A stretch of DNA of 38,372 bases from Sphaerosporella brunnea. Lineage: Eukaryota; Ascomycota; Pezizomycetes; Pezizales; Pyronemataceae. Below the pieces are notes generated by a model. It saw only the letters and a program-made list of their open reading frames with translations. It was not told where the DNA came from and made no database searches. Positions within the stretch are counted from its first letter, which is position 1; each line of letters opens with the position of its first letter. The DNA is taken from positions 1 through 38,372 of the forward strand of contig VXIS01000398.1 in assembly GCA_008704415.1 (NCBI GenBank), read 5' to 3'. The position numbers and the translations under genes were made by a program. Positions 14,721 through 24,367 of the stretch are shown one piece after another.

Positions 14721-15582
14721 CGCATTGGAGGCCGGCTACAGAGCTGTGAGGAGGTTGTTGTGATTGTGGTAGTTACTAAGTAGTTGTTGGGGGGGGGGGG
14801 GGGTAATGTTAAAGGTGAGGTGGAGGTCCGGGGGGGGGGGGGGTCTGTCTGGAGAATTAGGACGTAGGTAAACAGACGTGTTGCTGCAGCAGCGGAGGCA
14901 GGTGGGTGTTGTCGGGGCCCTGTCGGCGCTCCCCCAGCCAGGCAATTCAATTGCATGCAGCGCTAATCCCAGCACGCGTCAAACCCCGGACGCTTTGGTT
15001 TGTCGGGTTCCTGAGATTTATTTGGCAGGGTGGAGCTTTGATCGATCTGTGCGCGTGCGAACCATTCCGGCCAAACGAACGATTATATGCTGCTCTACTC
15101 TACGCTATGCATCATCTATACTCTGGCTATGCGTTATGTGCATACTCAAGTAGGTGTATCCTCGCTATTGCTGTCTACTCTATGGCGAGAAGATACTCTA
15201 CAGTCGGTAGCTGGTATATCTACACAGGCATGCGTTGCTTTGTTTGAGATCGGGCAAAGATGCAAGCAGCCACAGGCCTCCAATGCTGCACGACATGCCA
15301 TCAAAGCGCGAGCAAATGTCACACGGTTTACTCGCAATGACTTCTCTGTGGCCGAGTAAAATTGACGTGCAGGTTGAGTCGCATCATGTGACATCGTGTA
15401 GTTATGACAAACCCACGCGCAGCATCTTCTCCTGCGTGCACACCCACACTTCGACATCGCGCGCACCGCCCAGCACCCCAACACCCCGGCCACCATCGCT
15501 ACCACGACCGCTTCCCTGCTCGCCCTACAGCCCACCCGCTAGAGCGAGCTGACAAGACACACGACACATATGTCTGCACTGG
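14721..15582. other. Intergenic: upstream of HAUS6-like gene
   Basis: Contains two G runs close to the HAUS6 start, near 14790-14803 and 14830-14843, which read as C tracts on the coding strand. The rest (14880-15580) has only short frames of random appearance. No gene was recognised. Confidence 0.7.
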
Positions 15583-16194
15583 TTGAGGGCCTGTAGTGGC
15601 TCTGGACCTTCGTCTCAGTTCGTCGTCCCCGTTTCCTTCAAACCTGCTCCTCCCTGCCCGCTATGTCCATCTCATCCCCAACACCCATCTCATCTCTCTC
15701 TCAACATCTACCCCACCACCCCACCGCCAAACCCACCTCAATTGCATTACAATGCATACCGAAACTCCCCACGCAGCGAGCAGTCCCTTTCCGGTGCCTT
15801 CGGGCTTGAGGTGGCCTTTGAGGATGAAGATATATCAGCAACAGTTGAAGCTGAGGCAATAAACAAACTCAAAGCTGCTATAGAGTTGTATACCCTTTCA
15901 CCCCTTAACGTCAAGCACATCTCAAGCACCGGTCCAAATCTACACGCCGGGAAGCTTCTCATGGCCCTGGTAGACAATGCACCTGGTTCTGGGAGATACG
16001 AAGTTCTCAAAGCAACTTTGAGATACTTATACAACATTCCTTTTAAGTCAGAAGCAGACGGCACTCTCACAATGCCAAGATTAGATTCGATACTCGAGGC
16101 CGTGCGAGGCTGTTCTGTTGAGGAGAGCGTTGTGAATGAGAGAATATATTGTTTTGCGGAGCACATTATAGTCTCCTGGCCTCGTCGTCGTTGA
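15583..16194 (+). CDS. Uncharacterised open frame, possibly an exon or gene relic
   Basis: A 203-codon open frame without an early in-frame ATG. Its second half, about 15800-16190, has protein-like composition: an acidic patch (FEDEDISATVEAEAINKL), a helix-like stretch (AAIELYTLSPLNV), then GRYEVLKATLRYLYNIPF and SILEAVRGCSVEESVVNERI, ending WPRRR. The best ATG (15752, context TTACAATGCA) is in another frame and would need a one-base shift or an intron to join. I do not recognise a family. It could be a real gene whose first exon I cannot define, a gene with a sequence error, or a relic. Confidence 0.3.
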   Translation: MRACSGSGPSSQFVVPVSFKPAPPCPLCPSHPQHPSHLSLNIYPTTPPPNPPQLHYNAYRNSPRSEQSLSGAFGLEVAFEDEDISATVEAEAINKLKAAIELYTLSPLNVKHISSTGPNLHAGKLLMALVDNAPGSGRYEVLKATLRYLYNIPFKSEADGTLTMPRLDSILEAVRGCSVEESVVNERIYCFAEHIIVSWPRRR

Positions 16195-16352
16195 GCCAGC
16201 CGTGCTTTTTCGGAGCTGGCCAGAAAAAACCGGCTGGAAAAGTCACGTTTTCTGCAGCCTATCGGATCCCCTCGACGTGACCTGATTTCCAGCCAGCCGG
16301 CCTTTTCAGCCTACCTTGAATACCACTATTTTGTACCCCTGTTGCGTGTTGC

Positions 16353-16911
16353 ATGCCCGCCTCCGCGAAACGAGAAAGCCCGGGCCGTGTTCAGATCTCG
16401 TCCGTGCCGAACACTAATCAGCGGGTGCACTGCAAGAGAAAGCAAGCGGAGGAACGAACAGGCGAGAGCGCAGCACACGTGGTATTGGTTTCCCAGAATC
16501 ATGGCATTGACCGTTATGGGAAGCAGCTGGGGCCCGAATCCAACGGTGAATATACACATCCACAGCTTTCGCCCAAACAGAAGGCTGCATTTGCAATGTC
16601 AGCTTTGTTCGTATAAACCGGAGGATTCTGCACCGGTGATCTATCTTGCCCGCTTCGAGTTCTTCCTCTCGATAGGCATCAACTAACGGTAAACTAGAAG
16701 TCTCTCAGAGGCCGCCCGGAGTCTCAACGTTGTCTCCTCCCGTGAGCTATATGATCTGGAAGAGACGGTGGGTGAGAACAGCCGTCAGACCCCGGGTTGG
16801 TTGACAGAGATCCAGCAGTTGTGCGAGCGGCGCGCGGCGCTTGCTGGCAGGCCCGCCGCACGGGCGGTGTTCCTGGGCCAGCTGCCCTCGCGCAAGACGA
16901 ATTGGTAGTGA
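16353..16911 (+). CDS. Possible two-exon hypothetical gene
   Basis: An open frame from ATG 16353 reads to a stop at 16616. Just before that stop, its last 25 residues (GEYTHPQLSPKQKAAFAMSA) look protein-like. After a candidate intron with a CAACTAACGG branch site and CTAG acceptor (about 16608-16700), a second segment reads LSEAARSLNVVSSRELYDLE, continues through WLTEIQQLCERRAALAG and stops at TAG 16909-16911. Joining the two in frame needs an uncommon GTTCGT donor, the same donor seen in three better-supported genes here. The first 50 residues look random, so the true 5' end may be elsewhere, perhaps in the frame at 15583-16194. No family recognised. Confidence 0.25.
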
Positions 16912-18122
16912 AAGCGCAAGTTGAAGAGATGGGCCATCCCGGGCCCTCTGGAGGGCAGAGTGTGGTTTGAGTTTTGTGTGTACCGTACATGATCCGCAGT
17001 GGCGCAGTAACTTTGCCACTCGAATAAGTTCGCTGCGAGTAGCCATGTCAGCGGCGTGTCAGGGCCCACCAAAAAATCTGGTCATTTCCGTGTCAGTCGT
17101 TGCAGTCACGCGTGTCGAACTTCCCTAACCGCCGAGTGCGTAATTGTGGTTGGGCACGGCATCAATGCAGTCGTGAATGCAACGGTGTTCAGCTTCGTGA
17201 TAGCTCATCGGCCTCATTTCCCACCTGCGAAGTCCCCTCAGAAAAATGACGCCCTGGGCCCGTGTAAGGCTGTGTACACACACAGGCGGTTGCCAACAGT
17301 AGTCTATCCGATGAGTACTCCGGGTTGGTGAATGCCGCAACGTAAGGGGCAGGCCAAGTAGAGTACATGGACCAGTGACCTCTTTGTGATGATGGCAACG
17401 GACCTTCGCGGTCGGCATTTCTCAACAGGCGAGAAGTCTCAAACGCAGCTACCCATTGAGTGCGACCAAACGAGGACAGGACGGGATGCAGAGACCACTG
17501 ATCTAGATGTTGTGGTACTGAGGAGCAGCTTGCCGTCTAGGGGCTTCTTCTGCGACGGCTGAAAGATGTCACTTAGAGACGAAATCGCATATTTTGATCG
17601 GAATGCCAACGGCTTTATTGTGCATCTCGGTGCGATCGCAACTGAAGACGATGAGGCAAGATAGAGATAGTGACATATCAGAATCAAAGCGCAAACGGAA
17701 GTGCAAACACGGCTGGCCAACGAGAGGTGTGCCGTTGAGATGATTGGTTGCCGTAAGCCTGGAAGAGAAAAGCGGGAAGACCATGCAAAGCGCGGGATGT
17801 CGATCGTGTTGACCTGATTTGTTTGTGCACGTGAAGGCCAGGGCCGCCAGCACGCACGGTGAAGTCATCGGAGAGCCTCAAGCGCGTTTCCCCCCCCCCC
17901 ACCTTTCCGCCTTTTTCCTTGCCTTACATAACTGCATCCTTCTCCCCATCGTCTATCCCCTAGCTTTCACCTCCTCGATCTTCTGCCCTCTCTCCGTTAC
18001 AGCTTCAGTCAACTAGTCAAATCGTCACCAGAACATAAATTGGAACATCCAGCAAAGTATCGCCGACATGTCCAACCTGAGTTTGTGTTCTTTTCCACTT
18101 TGTTTACGCCCCCCCGCTTACC
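16912..18122. other. Intergenic: no recognisable gene
   Basis: Scattered frames under 100 codons on both strands, none with start context, splice signals and protein-like composition together. A C run near 17890-17899 and a pyrimidine-rich stretch at 17900-18000 lie on the promoter side of the HD-domain gene. These are common fungal core-promoter features. Confidence 0.65.
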
Positions 18123-19061
18123 ATGTTCGCAAATCCAGACAACCCCAACACAGTCTCCACGGTAACGGTCAAGGATTGGACGCTGCCCAAGGGTTTGCTT
18201 GGCCCCTCCGTTTTTGTTCACATCTACAGAGGAACTTACCAGCTTTCAGTACTCGCCACCATCCCGGCCCCGATCACCTCCGCATCCAGCTCTCCCCTTC
18301 ACTTCCTGCACATCATCCAGCGTTTGAAGACTACCCCCAGAGAGGGTTGGAGGCGTTTCGACATCAACCATGGCGGTGAGCTCTCCTCCAGCCCGAGCAA
18401 AGGGCTCATGCACGAGTTCCCACGCTTTGTGTGCTGAGTCCACTTCTAGAGTCCATTGCCGACCACATGTACCGTATGGGCATCATCACGATGCTTTGCC
18501 CACCCGAGACCGGAATCGACCGTGACCGTTGTGTGAAACTTGCCTTGATCCACGACATGGCCGAGGCTCTCGTGGGCGATATCACTCCTCCCGATAATGT
18601 GCCCAAGGGTAAGTTCCTCGCTCAGCTCTTGCTACGCACGGATCACTAATATTTGTCCCTTAGACGAGAAGTTCAAGCGCGAGTTTGAGTCGATGAAGTA
18701 CATCTGCGATGAACTGCTCAAGCCCATCTCTGAGGTTGTTGCTAAGGAGTTTATGGAGCTGTGGCAGGAGTACGAGGTGGGCGAAACAAAGGAGGCTGTC
18801 TTTGTCAAGGACGGTATGTTGTTCTATCTTTTACATTTGACAGGTCCTGTACTTACGCGATGGCAAGTGGATCGTTTCGAGTTGGTGTGCCAGACCATCG
18901 AATACGAGAAGCAGTACGAGGCTCAGAAGGACCTCCAAGAGTTCTTGCACGTCAGGAACGGAATCAAGAACGAGTTCGTCATCAAGTGGGTGGAGGACGC
19001 TCTGCTGGAGAGAGCAGCTTTCTGGAAGAGCAAAGGACTCGTCAGCAAGATCGATTCGTAA
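18123..19061 (+). CDS. HD-domain 5'-deoxynucleotidase (HDDC2/YfbR-like), four exons
   Basis: Metal-dependent phosphohydrolase of the HD superfamily. Characterised relatives (E. coli YfbR, yeast Ygk1/Ybr242w) dephosphorylate deoxynucleoside monophosphates. Exons: 18123-18375, 18450-18608, 18664-18813, 18868-19061, giving 251 aa. The family blocks are clear: [19 protein letters not shown], then [15 protein letters not shown] with the first metal histidine, then [17 protein letters not shown] with the HD pair, and [17 protein letters not shown] with the distal aspartate. The C-terminus is helical and charged. The N-terminal 50 residues are less certain: part of 18190-18250 could be an intron, because the block [15 protein letters not shown] is not typical of the family. 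Confidence 0.88.
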
Positions 19062-19380
19062 GAATTGGTCGGCTTCCTGTGGCCTGGCACCGTCGCGAAT
19101 ATTTCCTTCTGATTTTCATGCTTCATATCCAATATCCATTCGTCCTTTTGTTCGGGTACCGGAGTTTTGGGGAGGATCTGCTTGGGTATTAGAATAGAAT
19201 CTGCTTGTACTCTGTGGTCATCCTGCATCACTCGGAAGATCGACTTGTTGCCTTGTGCCACCCCACCTGAACCTGAACCTGAACCTGACCTTATCCTACC
19301 TCAACCTTCCAAGAACTAACCTCACTCGTTGCTCCGACCACAAATCGCGCTCTACTCCACAAACTCTCACAACCATCATC
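19062..19380. other. Short intergenic spacer between tandem genes
   Basis: 319 bp that must hold the 3' end of the HD-domain gene and the promoter of DID2. It contains a small hexamer repeat (TGAACC, about 3.5 units near 19267-19288) and a CCAACTCTCACAACCATCATC-type leader right before the ATG. No TATA box is evident. Confidence 0.7.
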
Positions 19381-20155
19381 ATGTCTGGCCTCGAAAAATC
19401 CCTCTTCCAGCTCAAAGTACGTCACACACGCGTATCCTGCGGTCGTCGTGATAGCTAAACTAACAGCTTCCCAGTTCACGGCAAAGTCGCTGAACCGGCA
19501 AGCCGCCAAAGCCGGCAAAGAGGAGACAGCTGAGAAGGCGAAGATCAAGAAGGCATATCCTCTTCTTTTCCTGTATTCTCATACGCTTCGTGTGTCGCTA
19601 ACGTGCGGTGGATGTGCACAGGCGATGCAGCAAGGCAACAACGACATCGCTAAGCTCTACGCGCAAAACGCGATACGCAAGCAAAATGAGCGGTTGAACC
19701 TTCTACGACTGGCGTCACGAATCGACGCGGTCGCGTCTCGAGTGCAGACGGCAGTGACGATGCGGCAAGTCTCTGGCAGCATGGCGAACGTGGTCAAAGG
19801 CATGGACGCGGCCATGAAAACCATGAACCTCGAACGCATCTCGATGGTTATGGATAAGTTTGAGCAGCAGTTTGAGGATTTGGATGTTGCTACTAGTTAC
19901 TATGAAAATGCGACCGGATCGGCTACTGCCGTTGCTACCCCGCAGGAAGATGTCGACCGCCTCATTCACCAGATTGCTGATGAGACGGGCATGGAAATGC
20001 GCCAGGAGATGCCCGAGGCTTCGAAGGCGAAGATTGGCCCTACCGAGATCGAGGAGAATGGGTTCGTTCCCTACTTATATCGGCACCCAATAGGCAAAGG
20101 CTAATCGAGATGTATCTCTAGGCTCAACGAACGCCTGCGGGCTCTGCGCGGTTAG
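19381..20155 (+). CDS. DID2: ESCRT-III associated protein Did2/CHMP1 (Vps46), four exons
   Basis: Late-acting ESCRT-III protein that recruits Vps4 to disassemble ESCRT-III at endosomes. Exons: 19381-19416, 19475-19552, 19622-20061, 20122-20155, giving 195 aa, normal for the family. It starts [20 protein letters not shown] with a basic N-terminus, followed by the conserved core [40 protein letters not shown] and [12 protein letters not shown]. The C-terminus [10 protein letters not shown] is the MIM1-type helix that binds the Vps4 MIT domain. The second intron (19553-19621) begins GC, not GT. It is 69 bp and open in frame, so retention would insert 23 residues into the first hairpin. The last intron uses a GTTCGT donor and must be removed to give the MIM tail. 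Confidence 0.95.
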
Positions 20156-20502
20156 ATTATACGTGAAACGAGGGTTTACGCTTAACCTGCTTGCTTGCTT
20201 GATTGATTGATTGCTGTTTATGGGCGTTGGTGGATATTGCTTTTTCTTTCCTTCTGTTTCATGCAACGAATATCATGAGATGAACTGTATGTTTTGCCTC
20301 AAAATAAAAGACCGTGATCCCGATGATTACAGCAGCTGTGGAAGGATAAACTGAGTGATGATCACCATGAACGACAAGCGAAGCGCGGCTATAGACCCAG
20401 GGACGTCACAGTGCATGATGAATTCAACATAGCTAAAACCCCGTTCCAACACGTTTACTCACCATGCCTCCGCCCTCCTAAGCTCACCCACCTCTTCCCA
20501 CA
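20156..20502. other. Intergenic spacer between DID2 and SEH1
   Basis: About 350 bp. A run of TGATTGATTGATTG near 20200 follows the DID2 stop, and AATAAAAG at about 20303 could act as its polyadenylation signal. The rest serves as SEH1 upstream region, with no evident motif. Confidence 0.6.
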
Positions 20503-21923
20503 ATGTCGCGCGGGCTAGCAGTAGCAGGAGCCGACAGCAGCATAAAATCCGCAATGTCAACCAAGAACCTAAGCGCGCCGACGAATCCAAACAGCTACGT
20601 GCACTTCTCGACAGGGCACGAAGACCTAGTCCACGATGTAGCCTACGGTAGCCACATAGCACTCCTGCCCAAAACCTAGATACATCACTTTCTAACATGA
20701 GGGGAGGAATAGACTACTACGGCCGGCGCATGGCCACAGTCTCATCCGACCAGCGCCTCAAGATCTTCGACCTCAACGACGAGGGGGAGTGGGTAATCGC
20801 AGACTCATTCAAAGCGCACGACAGCAGCATCAACAAAGTGATCTGGGGGCCGCCCGAGCATGGACAAATCGTAGCAACGTGTTCGTATGACCGTACGGTG
20901 CGGATATGGGAGGAGCAAGAAATGGGTATCCGCCCGCCCTCTCCCTCTCCCTCGCCCTCCCTGCAAGGACAGAGCAGTTTGACTGAATAATACCTAGAAC
21001 CAAAAGGCTCCCCCCACCGCTGGAAACGCCAATTCCAAATGACCTCGGACGCGCGCACCGCAATCCACAGCATCGGCTTCCCGCCAACCCTTGCCAGCAC
21101 CGCCAGCACCTCGACGGGGTTGAAGCTCGCCTTCATCAGCGCAGACGGGCACGTGCACATCTACGAGTGCCGGGAGCCACAGGATCTCACGCACTGGATC
21201 GCGATCGACGTGGTCGCAGTCCTCCCGGCGCCGCCCCCGCGCGAGGTCGAGGTCTCGTTCTGCCTCGCCTTCTGTCCCAGCCGCTGGGGCGGCGAGCAGC
21301 TGGTGGTTGGAGCTATGGACACGGCGCGTGTGTACCGGCATAATGCCAGCGGGAAGTTTAGGCCCGCAGAGGAGCTGCCGGGGCATAGGGGATTGGTCAG
21401 GGATGTGGCGTGGGCTGTCAGTATGGGCCGTAGCTACCACCTCATCGCCACCGCGTGCAAGGACGGGCATGTCCGCATCTTCAAGCTGACGGCCGCCTCT
21501 GGCCGGGTCCTCGTGTTCCCCGCTGCCACGGGCACCGCGGGAAAGAGCCATGGCCGCCGTGCAGGCGCAGGGTTGAGCCAGGGACTGGACGAGTTGGTAC
21601 CGCAGGAGGAGACGATAACAACAACAACATCAACAACATCAACAACAACAACAACAACAATGACAACAATGACAACGACACCCGGAGATGCCGAAGGGGA
21701 GGGGGACAGATGGATCGTCGAGAAAGTAGCAGACTTTGCAGACCACAAGAGCGAGGTGTGGAAGGTTGCCTGGAACGCCACGGGCACGATATTAAGCTCC
21801 ACTGGCGACGACGGGAAGATACGGCTATGGAAGGCAGCGATCCATGGCGAGTTCCAGCTGCTGAGTGTCGTTGCTACCCCCAGGAGTAGAGGCAGGGATG
21901 AGGCTATCATTGAGGACGATTAG
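20503..21923 (+). CDS. SEH1: Nucleoporin Seh1, WD40 protein, three exons
   Basis: Beta-propeller protein of the Nup84/Nup107-160 nuclear pore complex and of the SEA/GATOR2 complex on the vacuole. Exons: 20503-20647, 20713-20925, 20998-21923, giving 427 aa, against 349 in yeast. WD40 blades are visible: TGHEDLVHDVAYDYYGRRMA, SSDQRLKIFDL, SFKAHDSSINKVIWG followed by SYDRTVRIWEE, FISADGHVHIYE, GHRGLVRDVAWA followed by CKDGHVRIFKL, and DHKSEVWKVAWNATGTIL followed by GDDGKIRLWK. The extra length comes from a longer N-terminus and from an insert between the fifth and sixth blades encoded by an ACA repeat (21616-21680). The second intron carries a CCCTCT repeat. Seh1 is favoured over Sec13 by the RRMATVSSDQRLKIFDL and RWKRQ segments. 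Confidence 0.93.
21616..21683. repeat. ACA trinucleotide repeat inside SEH1
   Basis: Imperfect ACA/ATG/ACG triplets in frame, encoding a threonine-rich linker of about 22 residues with scattered Ser and Met. It lies between two WD40 blades, where length change is likely to be tolerated. Confidence 0.9.
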
Positions 21924-22962
21924 AAACTGAGATATATATAGTTTTTTCTTCTTTTTTTTCGAAAATTATGTGATGATTGGGGAGTTTTTGTAGCATTGGC
22001 TAGCTGGCTACTTGGTCCCTTTACTTCTCATAACAATAGCCCCCCAAGATGCAATGTCAACAATGACAAGTCGGGGTGGTGTAGCGGTGGCATTCCAACA
22101 TAGTTGTAGGCGACTTGATTTATCCGGCCGTTTTTTTTTTTTTTTCCTGTGTCTAGCGGTGCAGGTCCCCGACCTTTGTTGTTTTGTTCTTTTTTGTGTT
22201 CCCCACTGTGAGGTATGTGGCTGGATATGGCACAACGGACACCCGCAAACGCCATTGGTACGTACTGGAAGAAGAAGCAACAGAAGCCCCGGCGAGGAGG
22301 TGGGTGGGTGGTTTGGCCGTGAGCCGTCACTCACAAGCCCCTCCTCCTCCCACCAGCAGCAGCCCCCCACCCGCCTGCCTGCAAAACCATCACAAGTCTG
22401 CGGGCTATAAAGTATCTACCAAGTACGCCCAGGCGTATATGTATGTACAATACTTGAGAAGTATGTATGCAGTCCAAGAAGTTCCCGGAGCCGCAGGAAA
22501 GCAAGCAAGCAAGAAGCCATATAAACTTTGATATCGAAAAACGAGAAAATAAACAAAATTCTATAGCGCCCCCCACTCCCCCCCCCCCAACTGCAAAATC
22601 CAAAACACACAGGAAGAAGGAATCAAAAGGGGGGAGGGGGGGAAAAAGGTCACCAAAAGAAGATATCGTTATACACAGTTGCATAGCAAAACACAAGAAA
22701 AAAAAAAGAGCCCACCCCCAAATGCGTTGACCAAAGAAAAAAGAATGAAACAAACACCAAGAAAAGAAAAAAACAAGTGAGCCGACATGCCGCAGAAGTT
22801 TTTAAGTAGGTAGAAAAAGAAAGAAAAAAAACTCAAACACCGAGTATCTAGCACCTTCTATCCCTTATTAACCCCAATCCCTCTTGCCCCCCCCCCCCCC
22901 CAAATCCTCTATAATCACGACCTAGGCGCCAGCAGCAGCTTCCCGCGCGATAATCGCCTCTT
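21924..22962. other. Intergenic region between convergent SEH1 and ROT1
   Basis: AT- and homopolymer-rich: T runs near 21940-21960 and 22131-22145, A/G-rich DNA at 22600-22840, C runs near 22577-22588 and 22887-22901. The lysine-rich or phenylalanine-rich frames seen here are products of base composition. No gene was recognised. Confidence 0.75.
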
Positions 22963-23879
22963 CTAAACGCAATAATACCCCAGCAGGCCCACCCCCGTAA
23001 GTCCCAGTCCTAGCCACCACAGTCTATCCGCATCGACGTCCGCCGCCTTGTGCATGGCCGCGTCGACCGCTCTTCTCCTGATCTTCGCCCCACCACCGTT
23101 GGTAGCCTTGGGAGGATGTAGCGTCGTCGTCGGTAGCATCTGCGGAGGCGTGTATTCGAGGTACATCGGGTTCATCGGCGCGCCGTCGAATTTGTAGAGG
23201 TTGAGTCGCTTCTTCCCACGTTGCTCGTCCGTGATGATTTCATACCACTATTCCCCCGCGCAAAAAAATCAGCTCTGATCCAGAAAACGAGGGGAGCGCA
23301 GGGGGGAAAGGGAGAAAGCCACCTTGATGGTTTCCGACTGGTTATACCGCGTGTATATCGACGTATCGTAGTTGCACGGCTCGCTCAGCAGCTGCCGTCC
23401 GTCGATCTGGATGGGATTGAGCACGAGCGAGCCATTCTCGAAGCGCGTGTATTCTCCATGCTGCCACTGCAGGACTGCGCTGGGACAACTGGGGGTAGTC
23501 GCTGCCTTCGAATAAGCCGCGCGCTCACTCCACAAGGGGGAGGGAGAGAAACGAACGGTTCGAGACGACGATGTACAAAGCCTCCTCATAATGCCCGTCG
23601 GCAGTGAACGAATACGAGCTCCCCGGAAGTCGAGGTTCTTTCAGCAGTTCAGTCGAGTAATCGTAAAAGTCCTGGTGCCGTCCGTCAGTGGTGGTCGCGG
23701 CGGCAGTCGGCAGCGGTGAAGGTTAAGCTCACCGATCCCGTCACGACGGTTCCTGACTTCGACGACCAGGTTCCCACAAGGAGCGGATCTGGGGCGGCAG
23801 TCGGGTTTTGGGCATTCAATGCTGTCGCTAAGGCGAGGACTGCGGCCAGCAGCGACGGGACCGCTATTGAGGGGATCAT
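22963..23879 (-). CDS. ROT1: ER protein-folding chaperone Rot1, four exons
   Basis: Essential fungal ER membrane protein that assists folding and O-mannosylation and is needed for normal cell-wall beta-1,6-glucan. Exons on the minus strand: 23879-23733, 23671-23557, 23501-23323, 23247-22963, giving 241 aa. Residues 1-23 form a signal peptide (SLLAAVLALATALNAQ). Family blocks follow: LLVGTWSSKSGTVVTG, then LPGSSYSFTADGHYEEALY, then CPSAVLQWQHGEYTRFENGS, and YTRYNQSETIKWYEI followed by RLNLYKFDGAPMNPMYLEY. N-glycosylation sequons occur at NGS and NQS. A single C-terminal membrane helix (WWLGLGLTGVGLLGYYCV) ends the protein, as expected for Rot1. The second intron uses a GTTCGT donor and a GGCAG acceptor. 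Confidence 0.93.
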
Positions 23880-24367
23880 GCTGAAAAGAATGTGGACGTC
23901 GTCAGGTTGTCGTAGCGATCGTGGAGATTGACTTGTTATTTTCGAGACGTTGAATGCAGCTTGGTGATTACGTCCCACAGACACAACAGCAGGGCGTTGC
24001 CAAGATTCACACCCTGTCGCGTCTTCCCGCAACTTCAAAGTCAAAACGACGGCGTGGAGAAACGCTGCAGGTCTATATTTGGATATGAACTTCACACCAC
24101 CAAAACACGCACCCCCACAGCTCCTGAATGCATGCAAAACGGGAAAACCCAACAGAACCGCAAACACCACTCAGCAAACACCACCCCAACAAAAACATCA
24201 CAACTGACGCAGCAAAAATTACAAACACGTCACAACATCGAGGTCAAAACAGTTCAATTCGCAGAAAAACCTATCACAAAATAACAAACCTCATGCGAAA
24301 ATTCACTTCCACACAACCCTCCGATTATAAATGATAGTGATGTAGTAGGTAGGTTAATCTGCTTCCT
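23880..24367. other. Intergenic: ROT1 promoter and GDI1 3' region
   Basis: The ROT1 upstream part is mixed sequence. From 24090 to 24330 the DNA is rich in CA/ACA repeats on the plus strand and has no stop-free stretch of protein-like character. No gene was recognised. Confidence 0.7.

Noticed and set aside
22331..22854. Phe/Leu-rich minus-strand frames between SEH1 and ROT1
   Set aside because: They arise from A/G-rich homopolymer DNA on the plus strand and only mimic membrane proteins.
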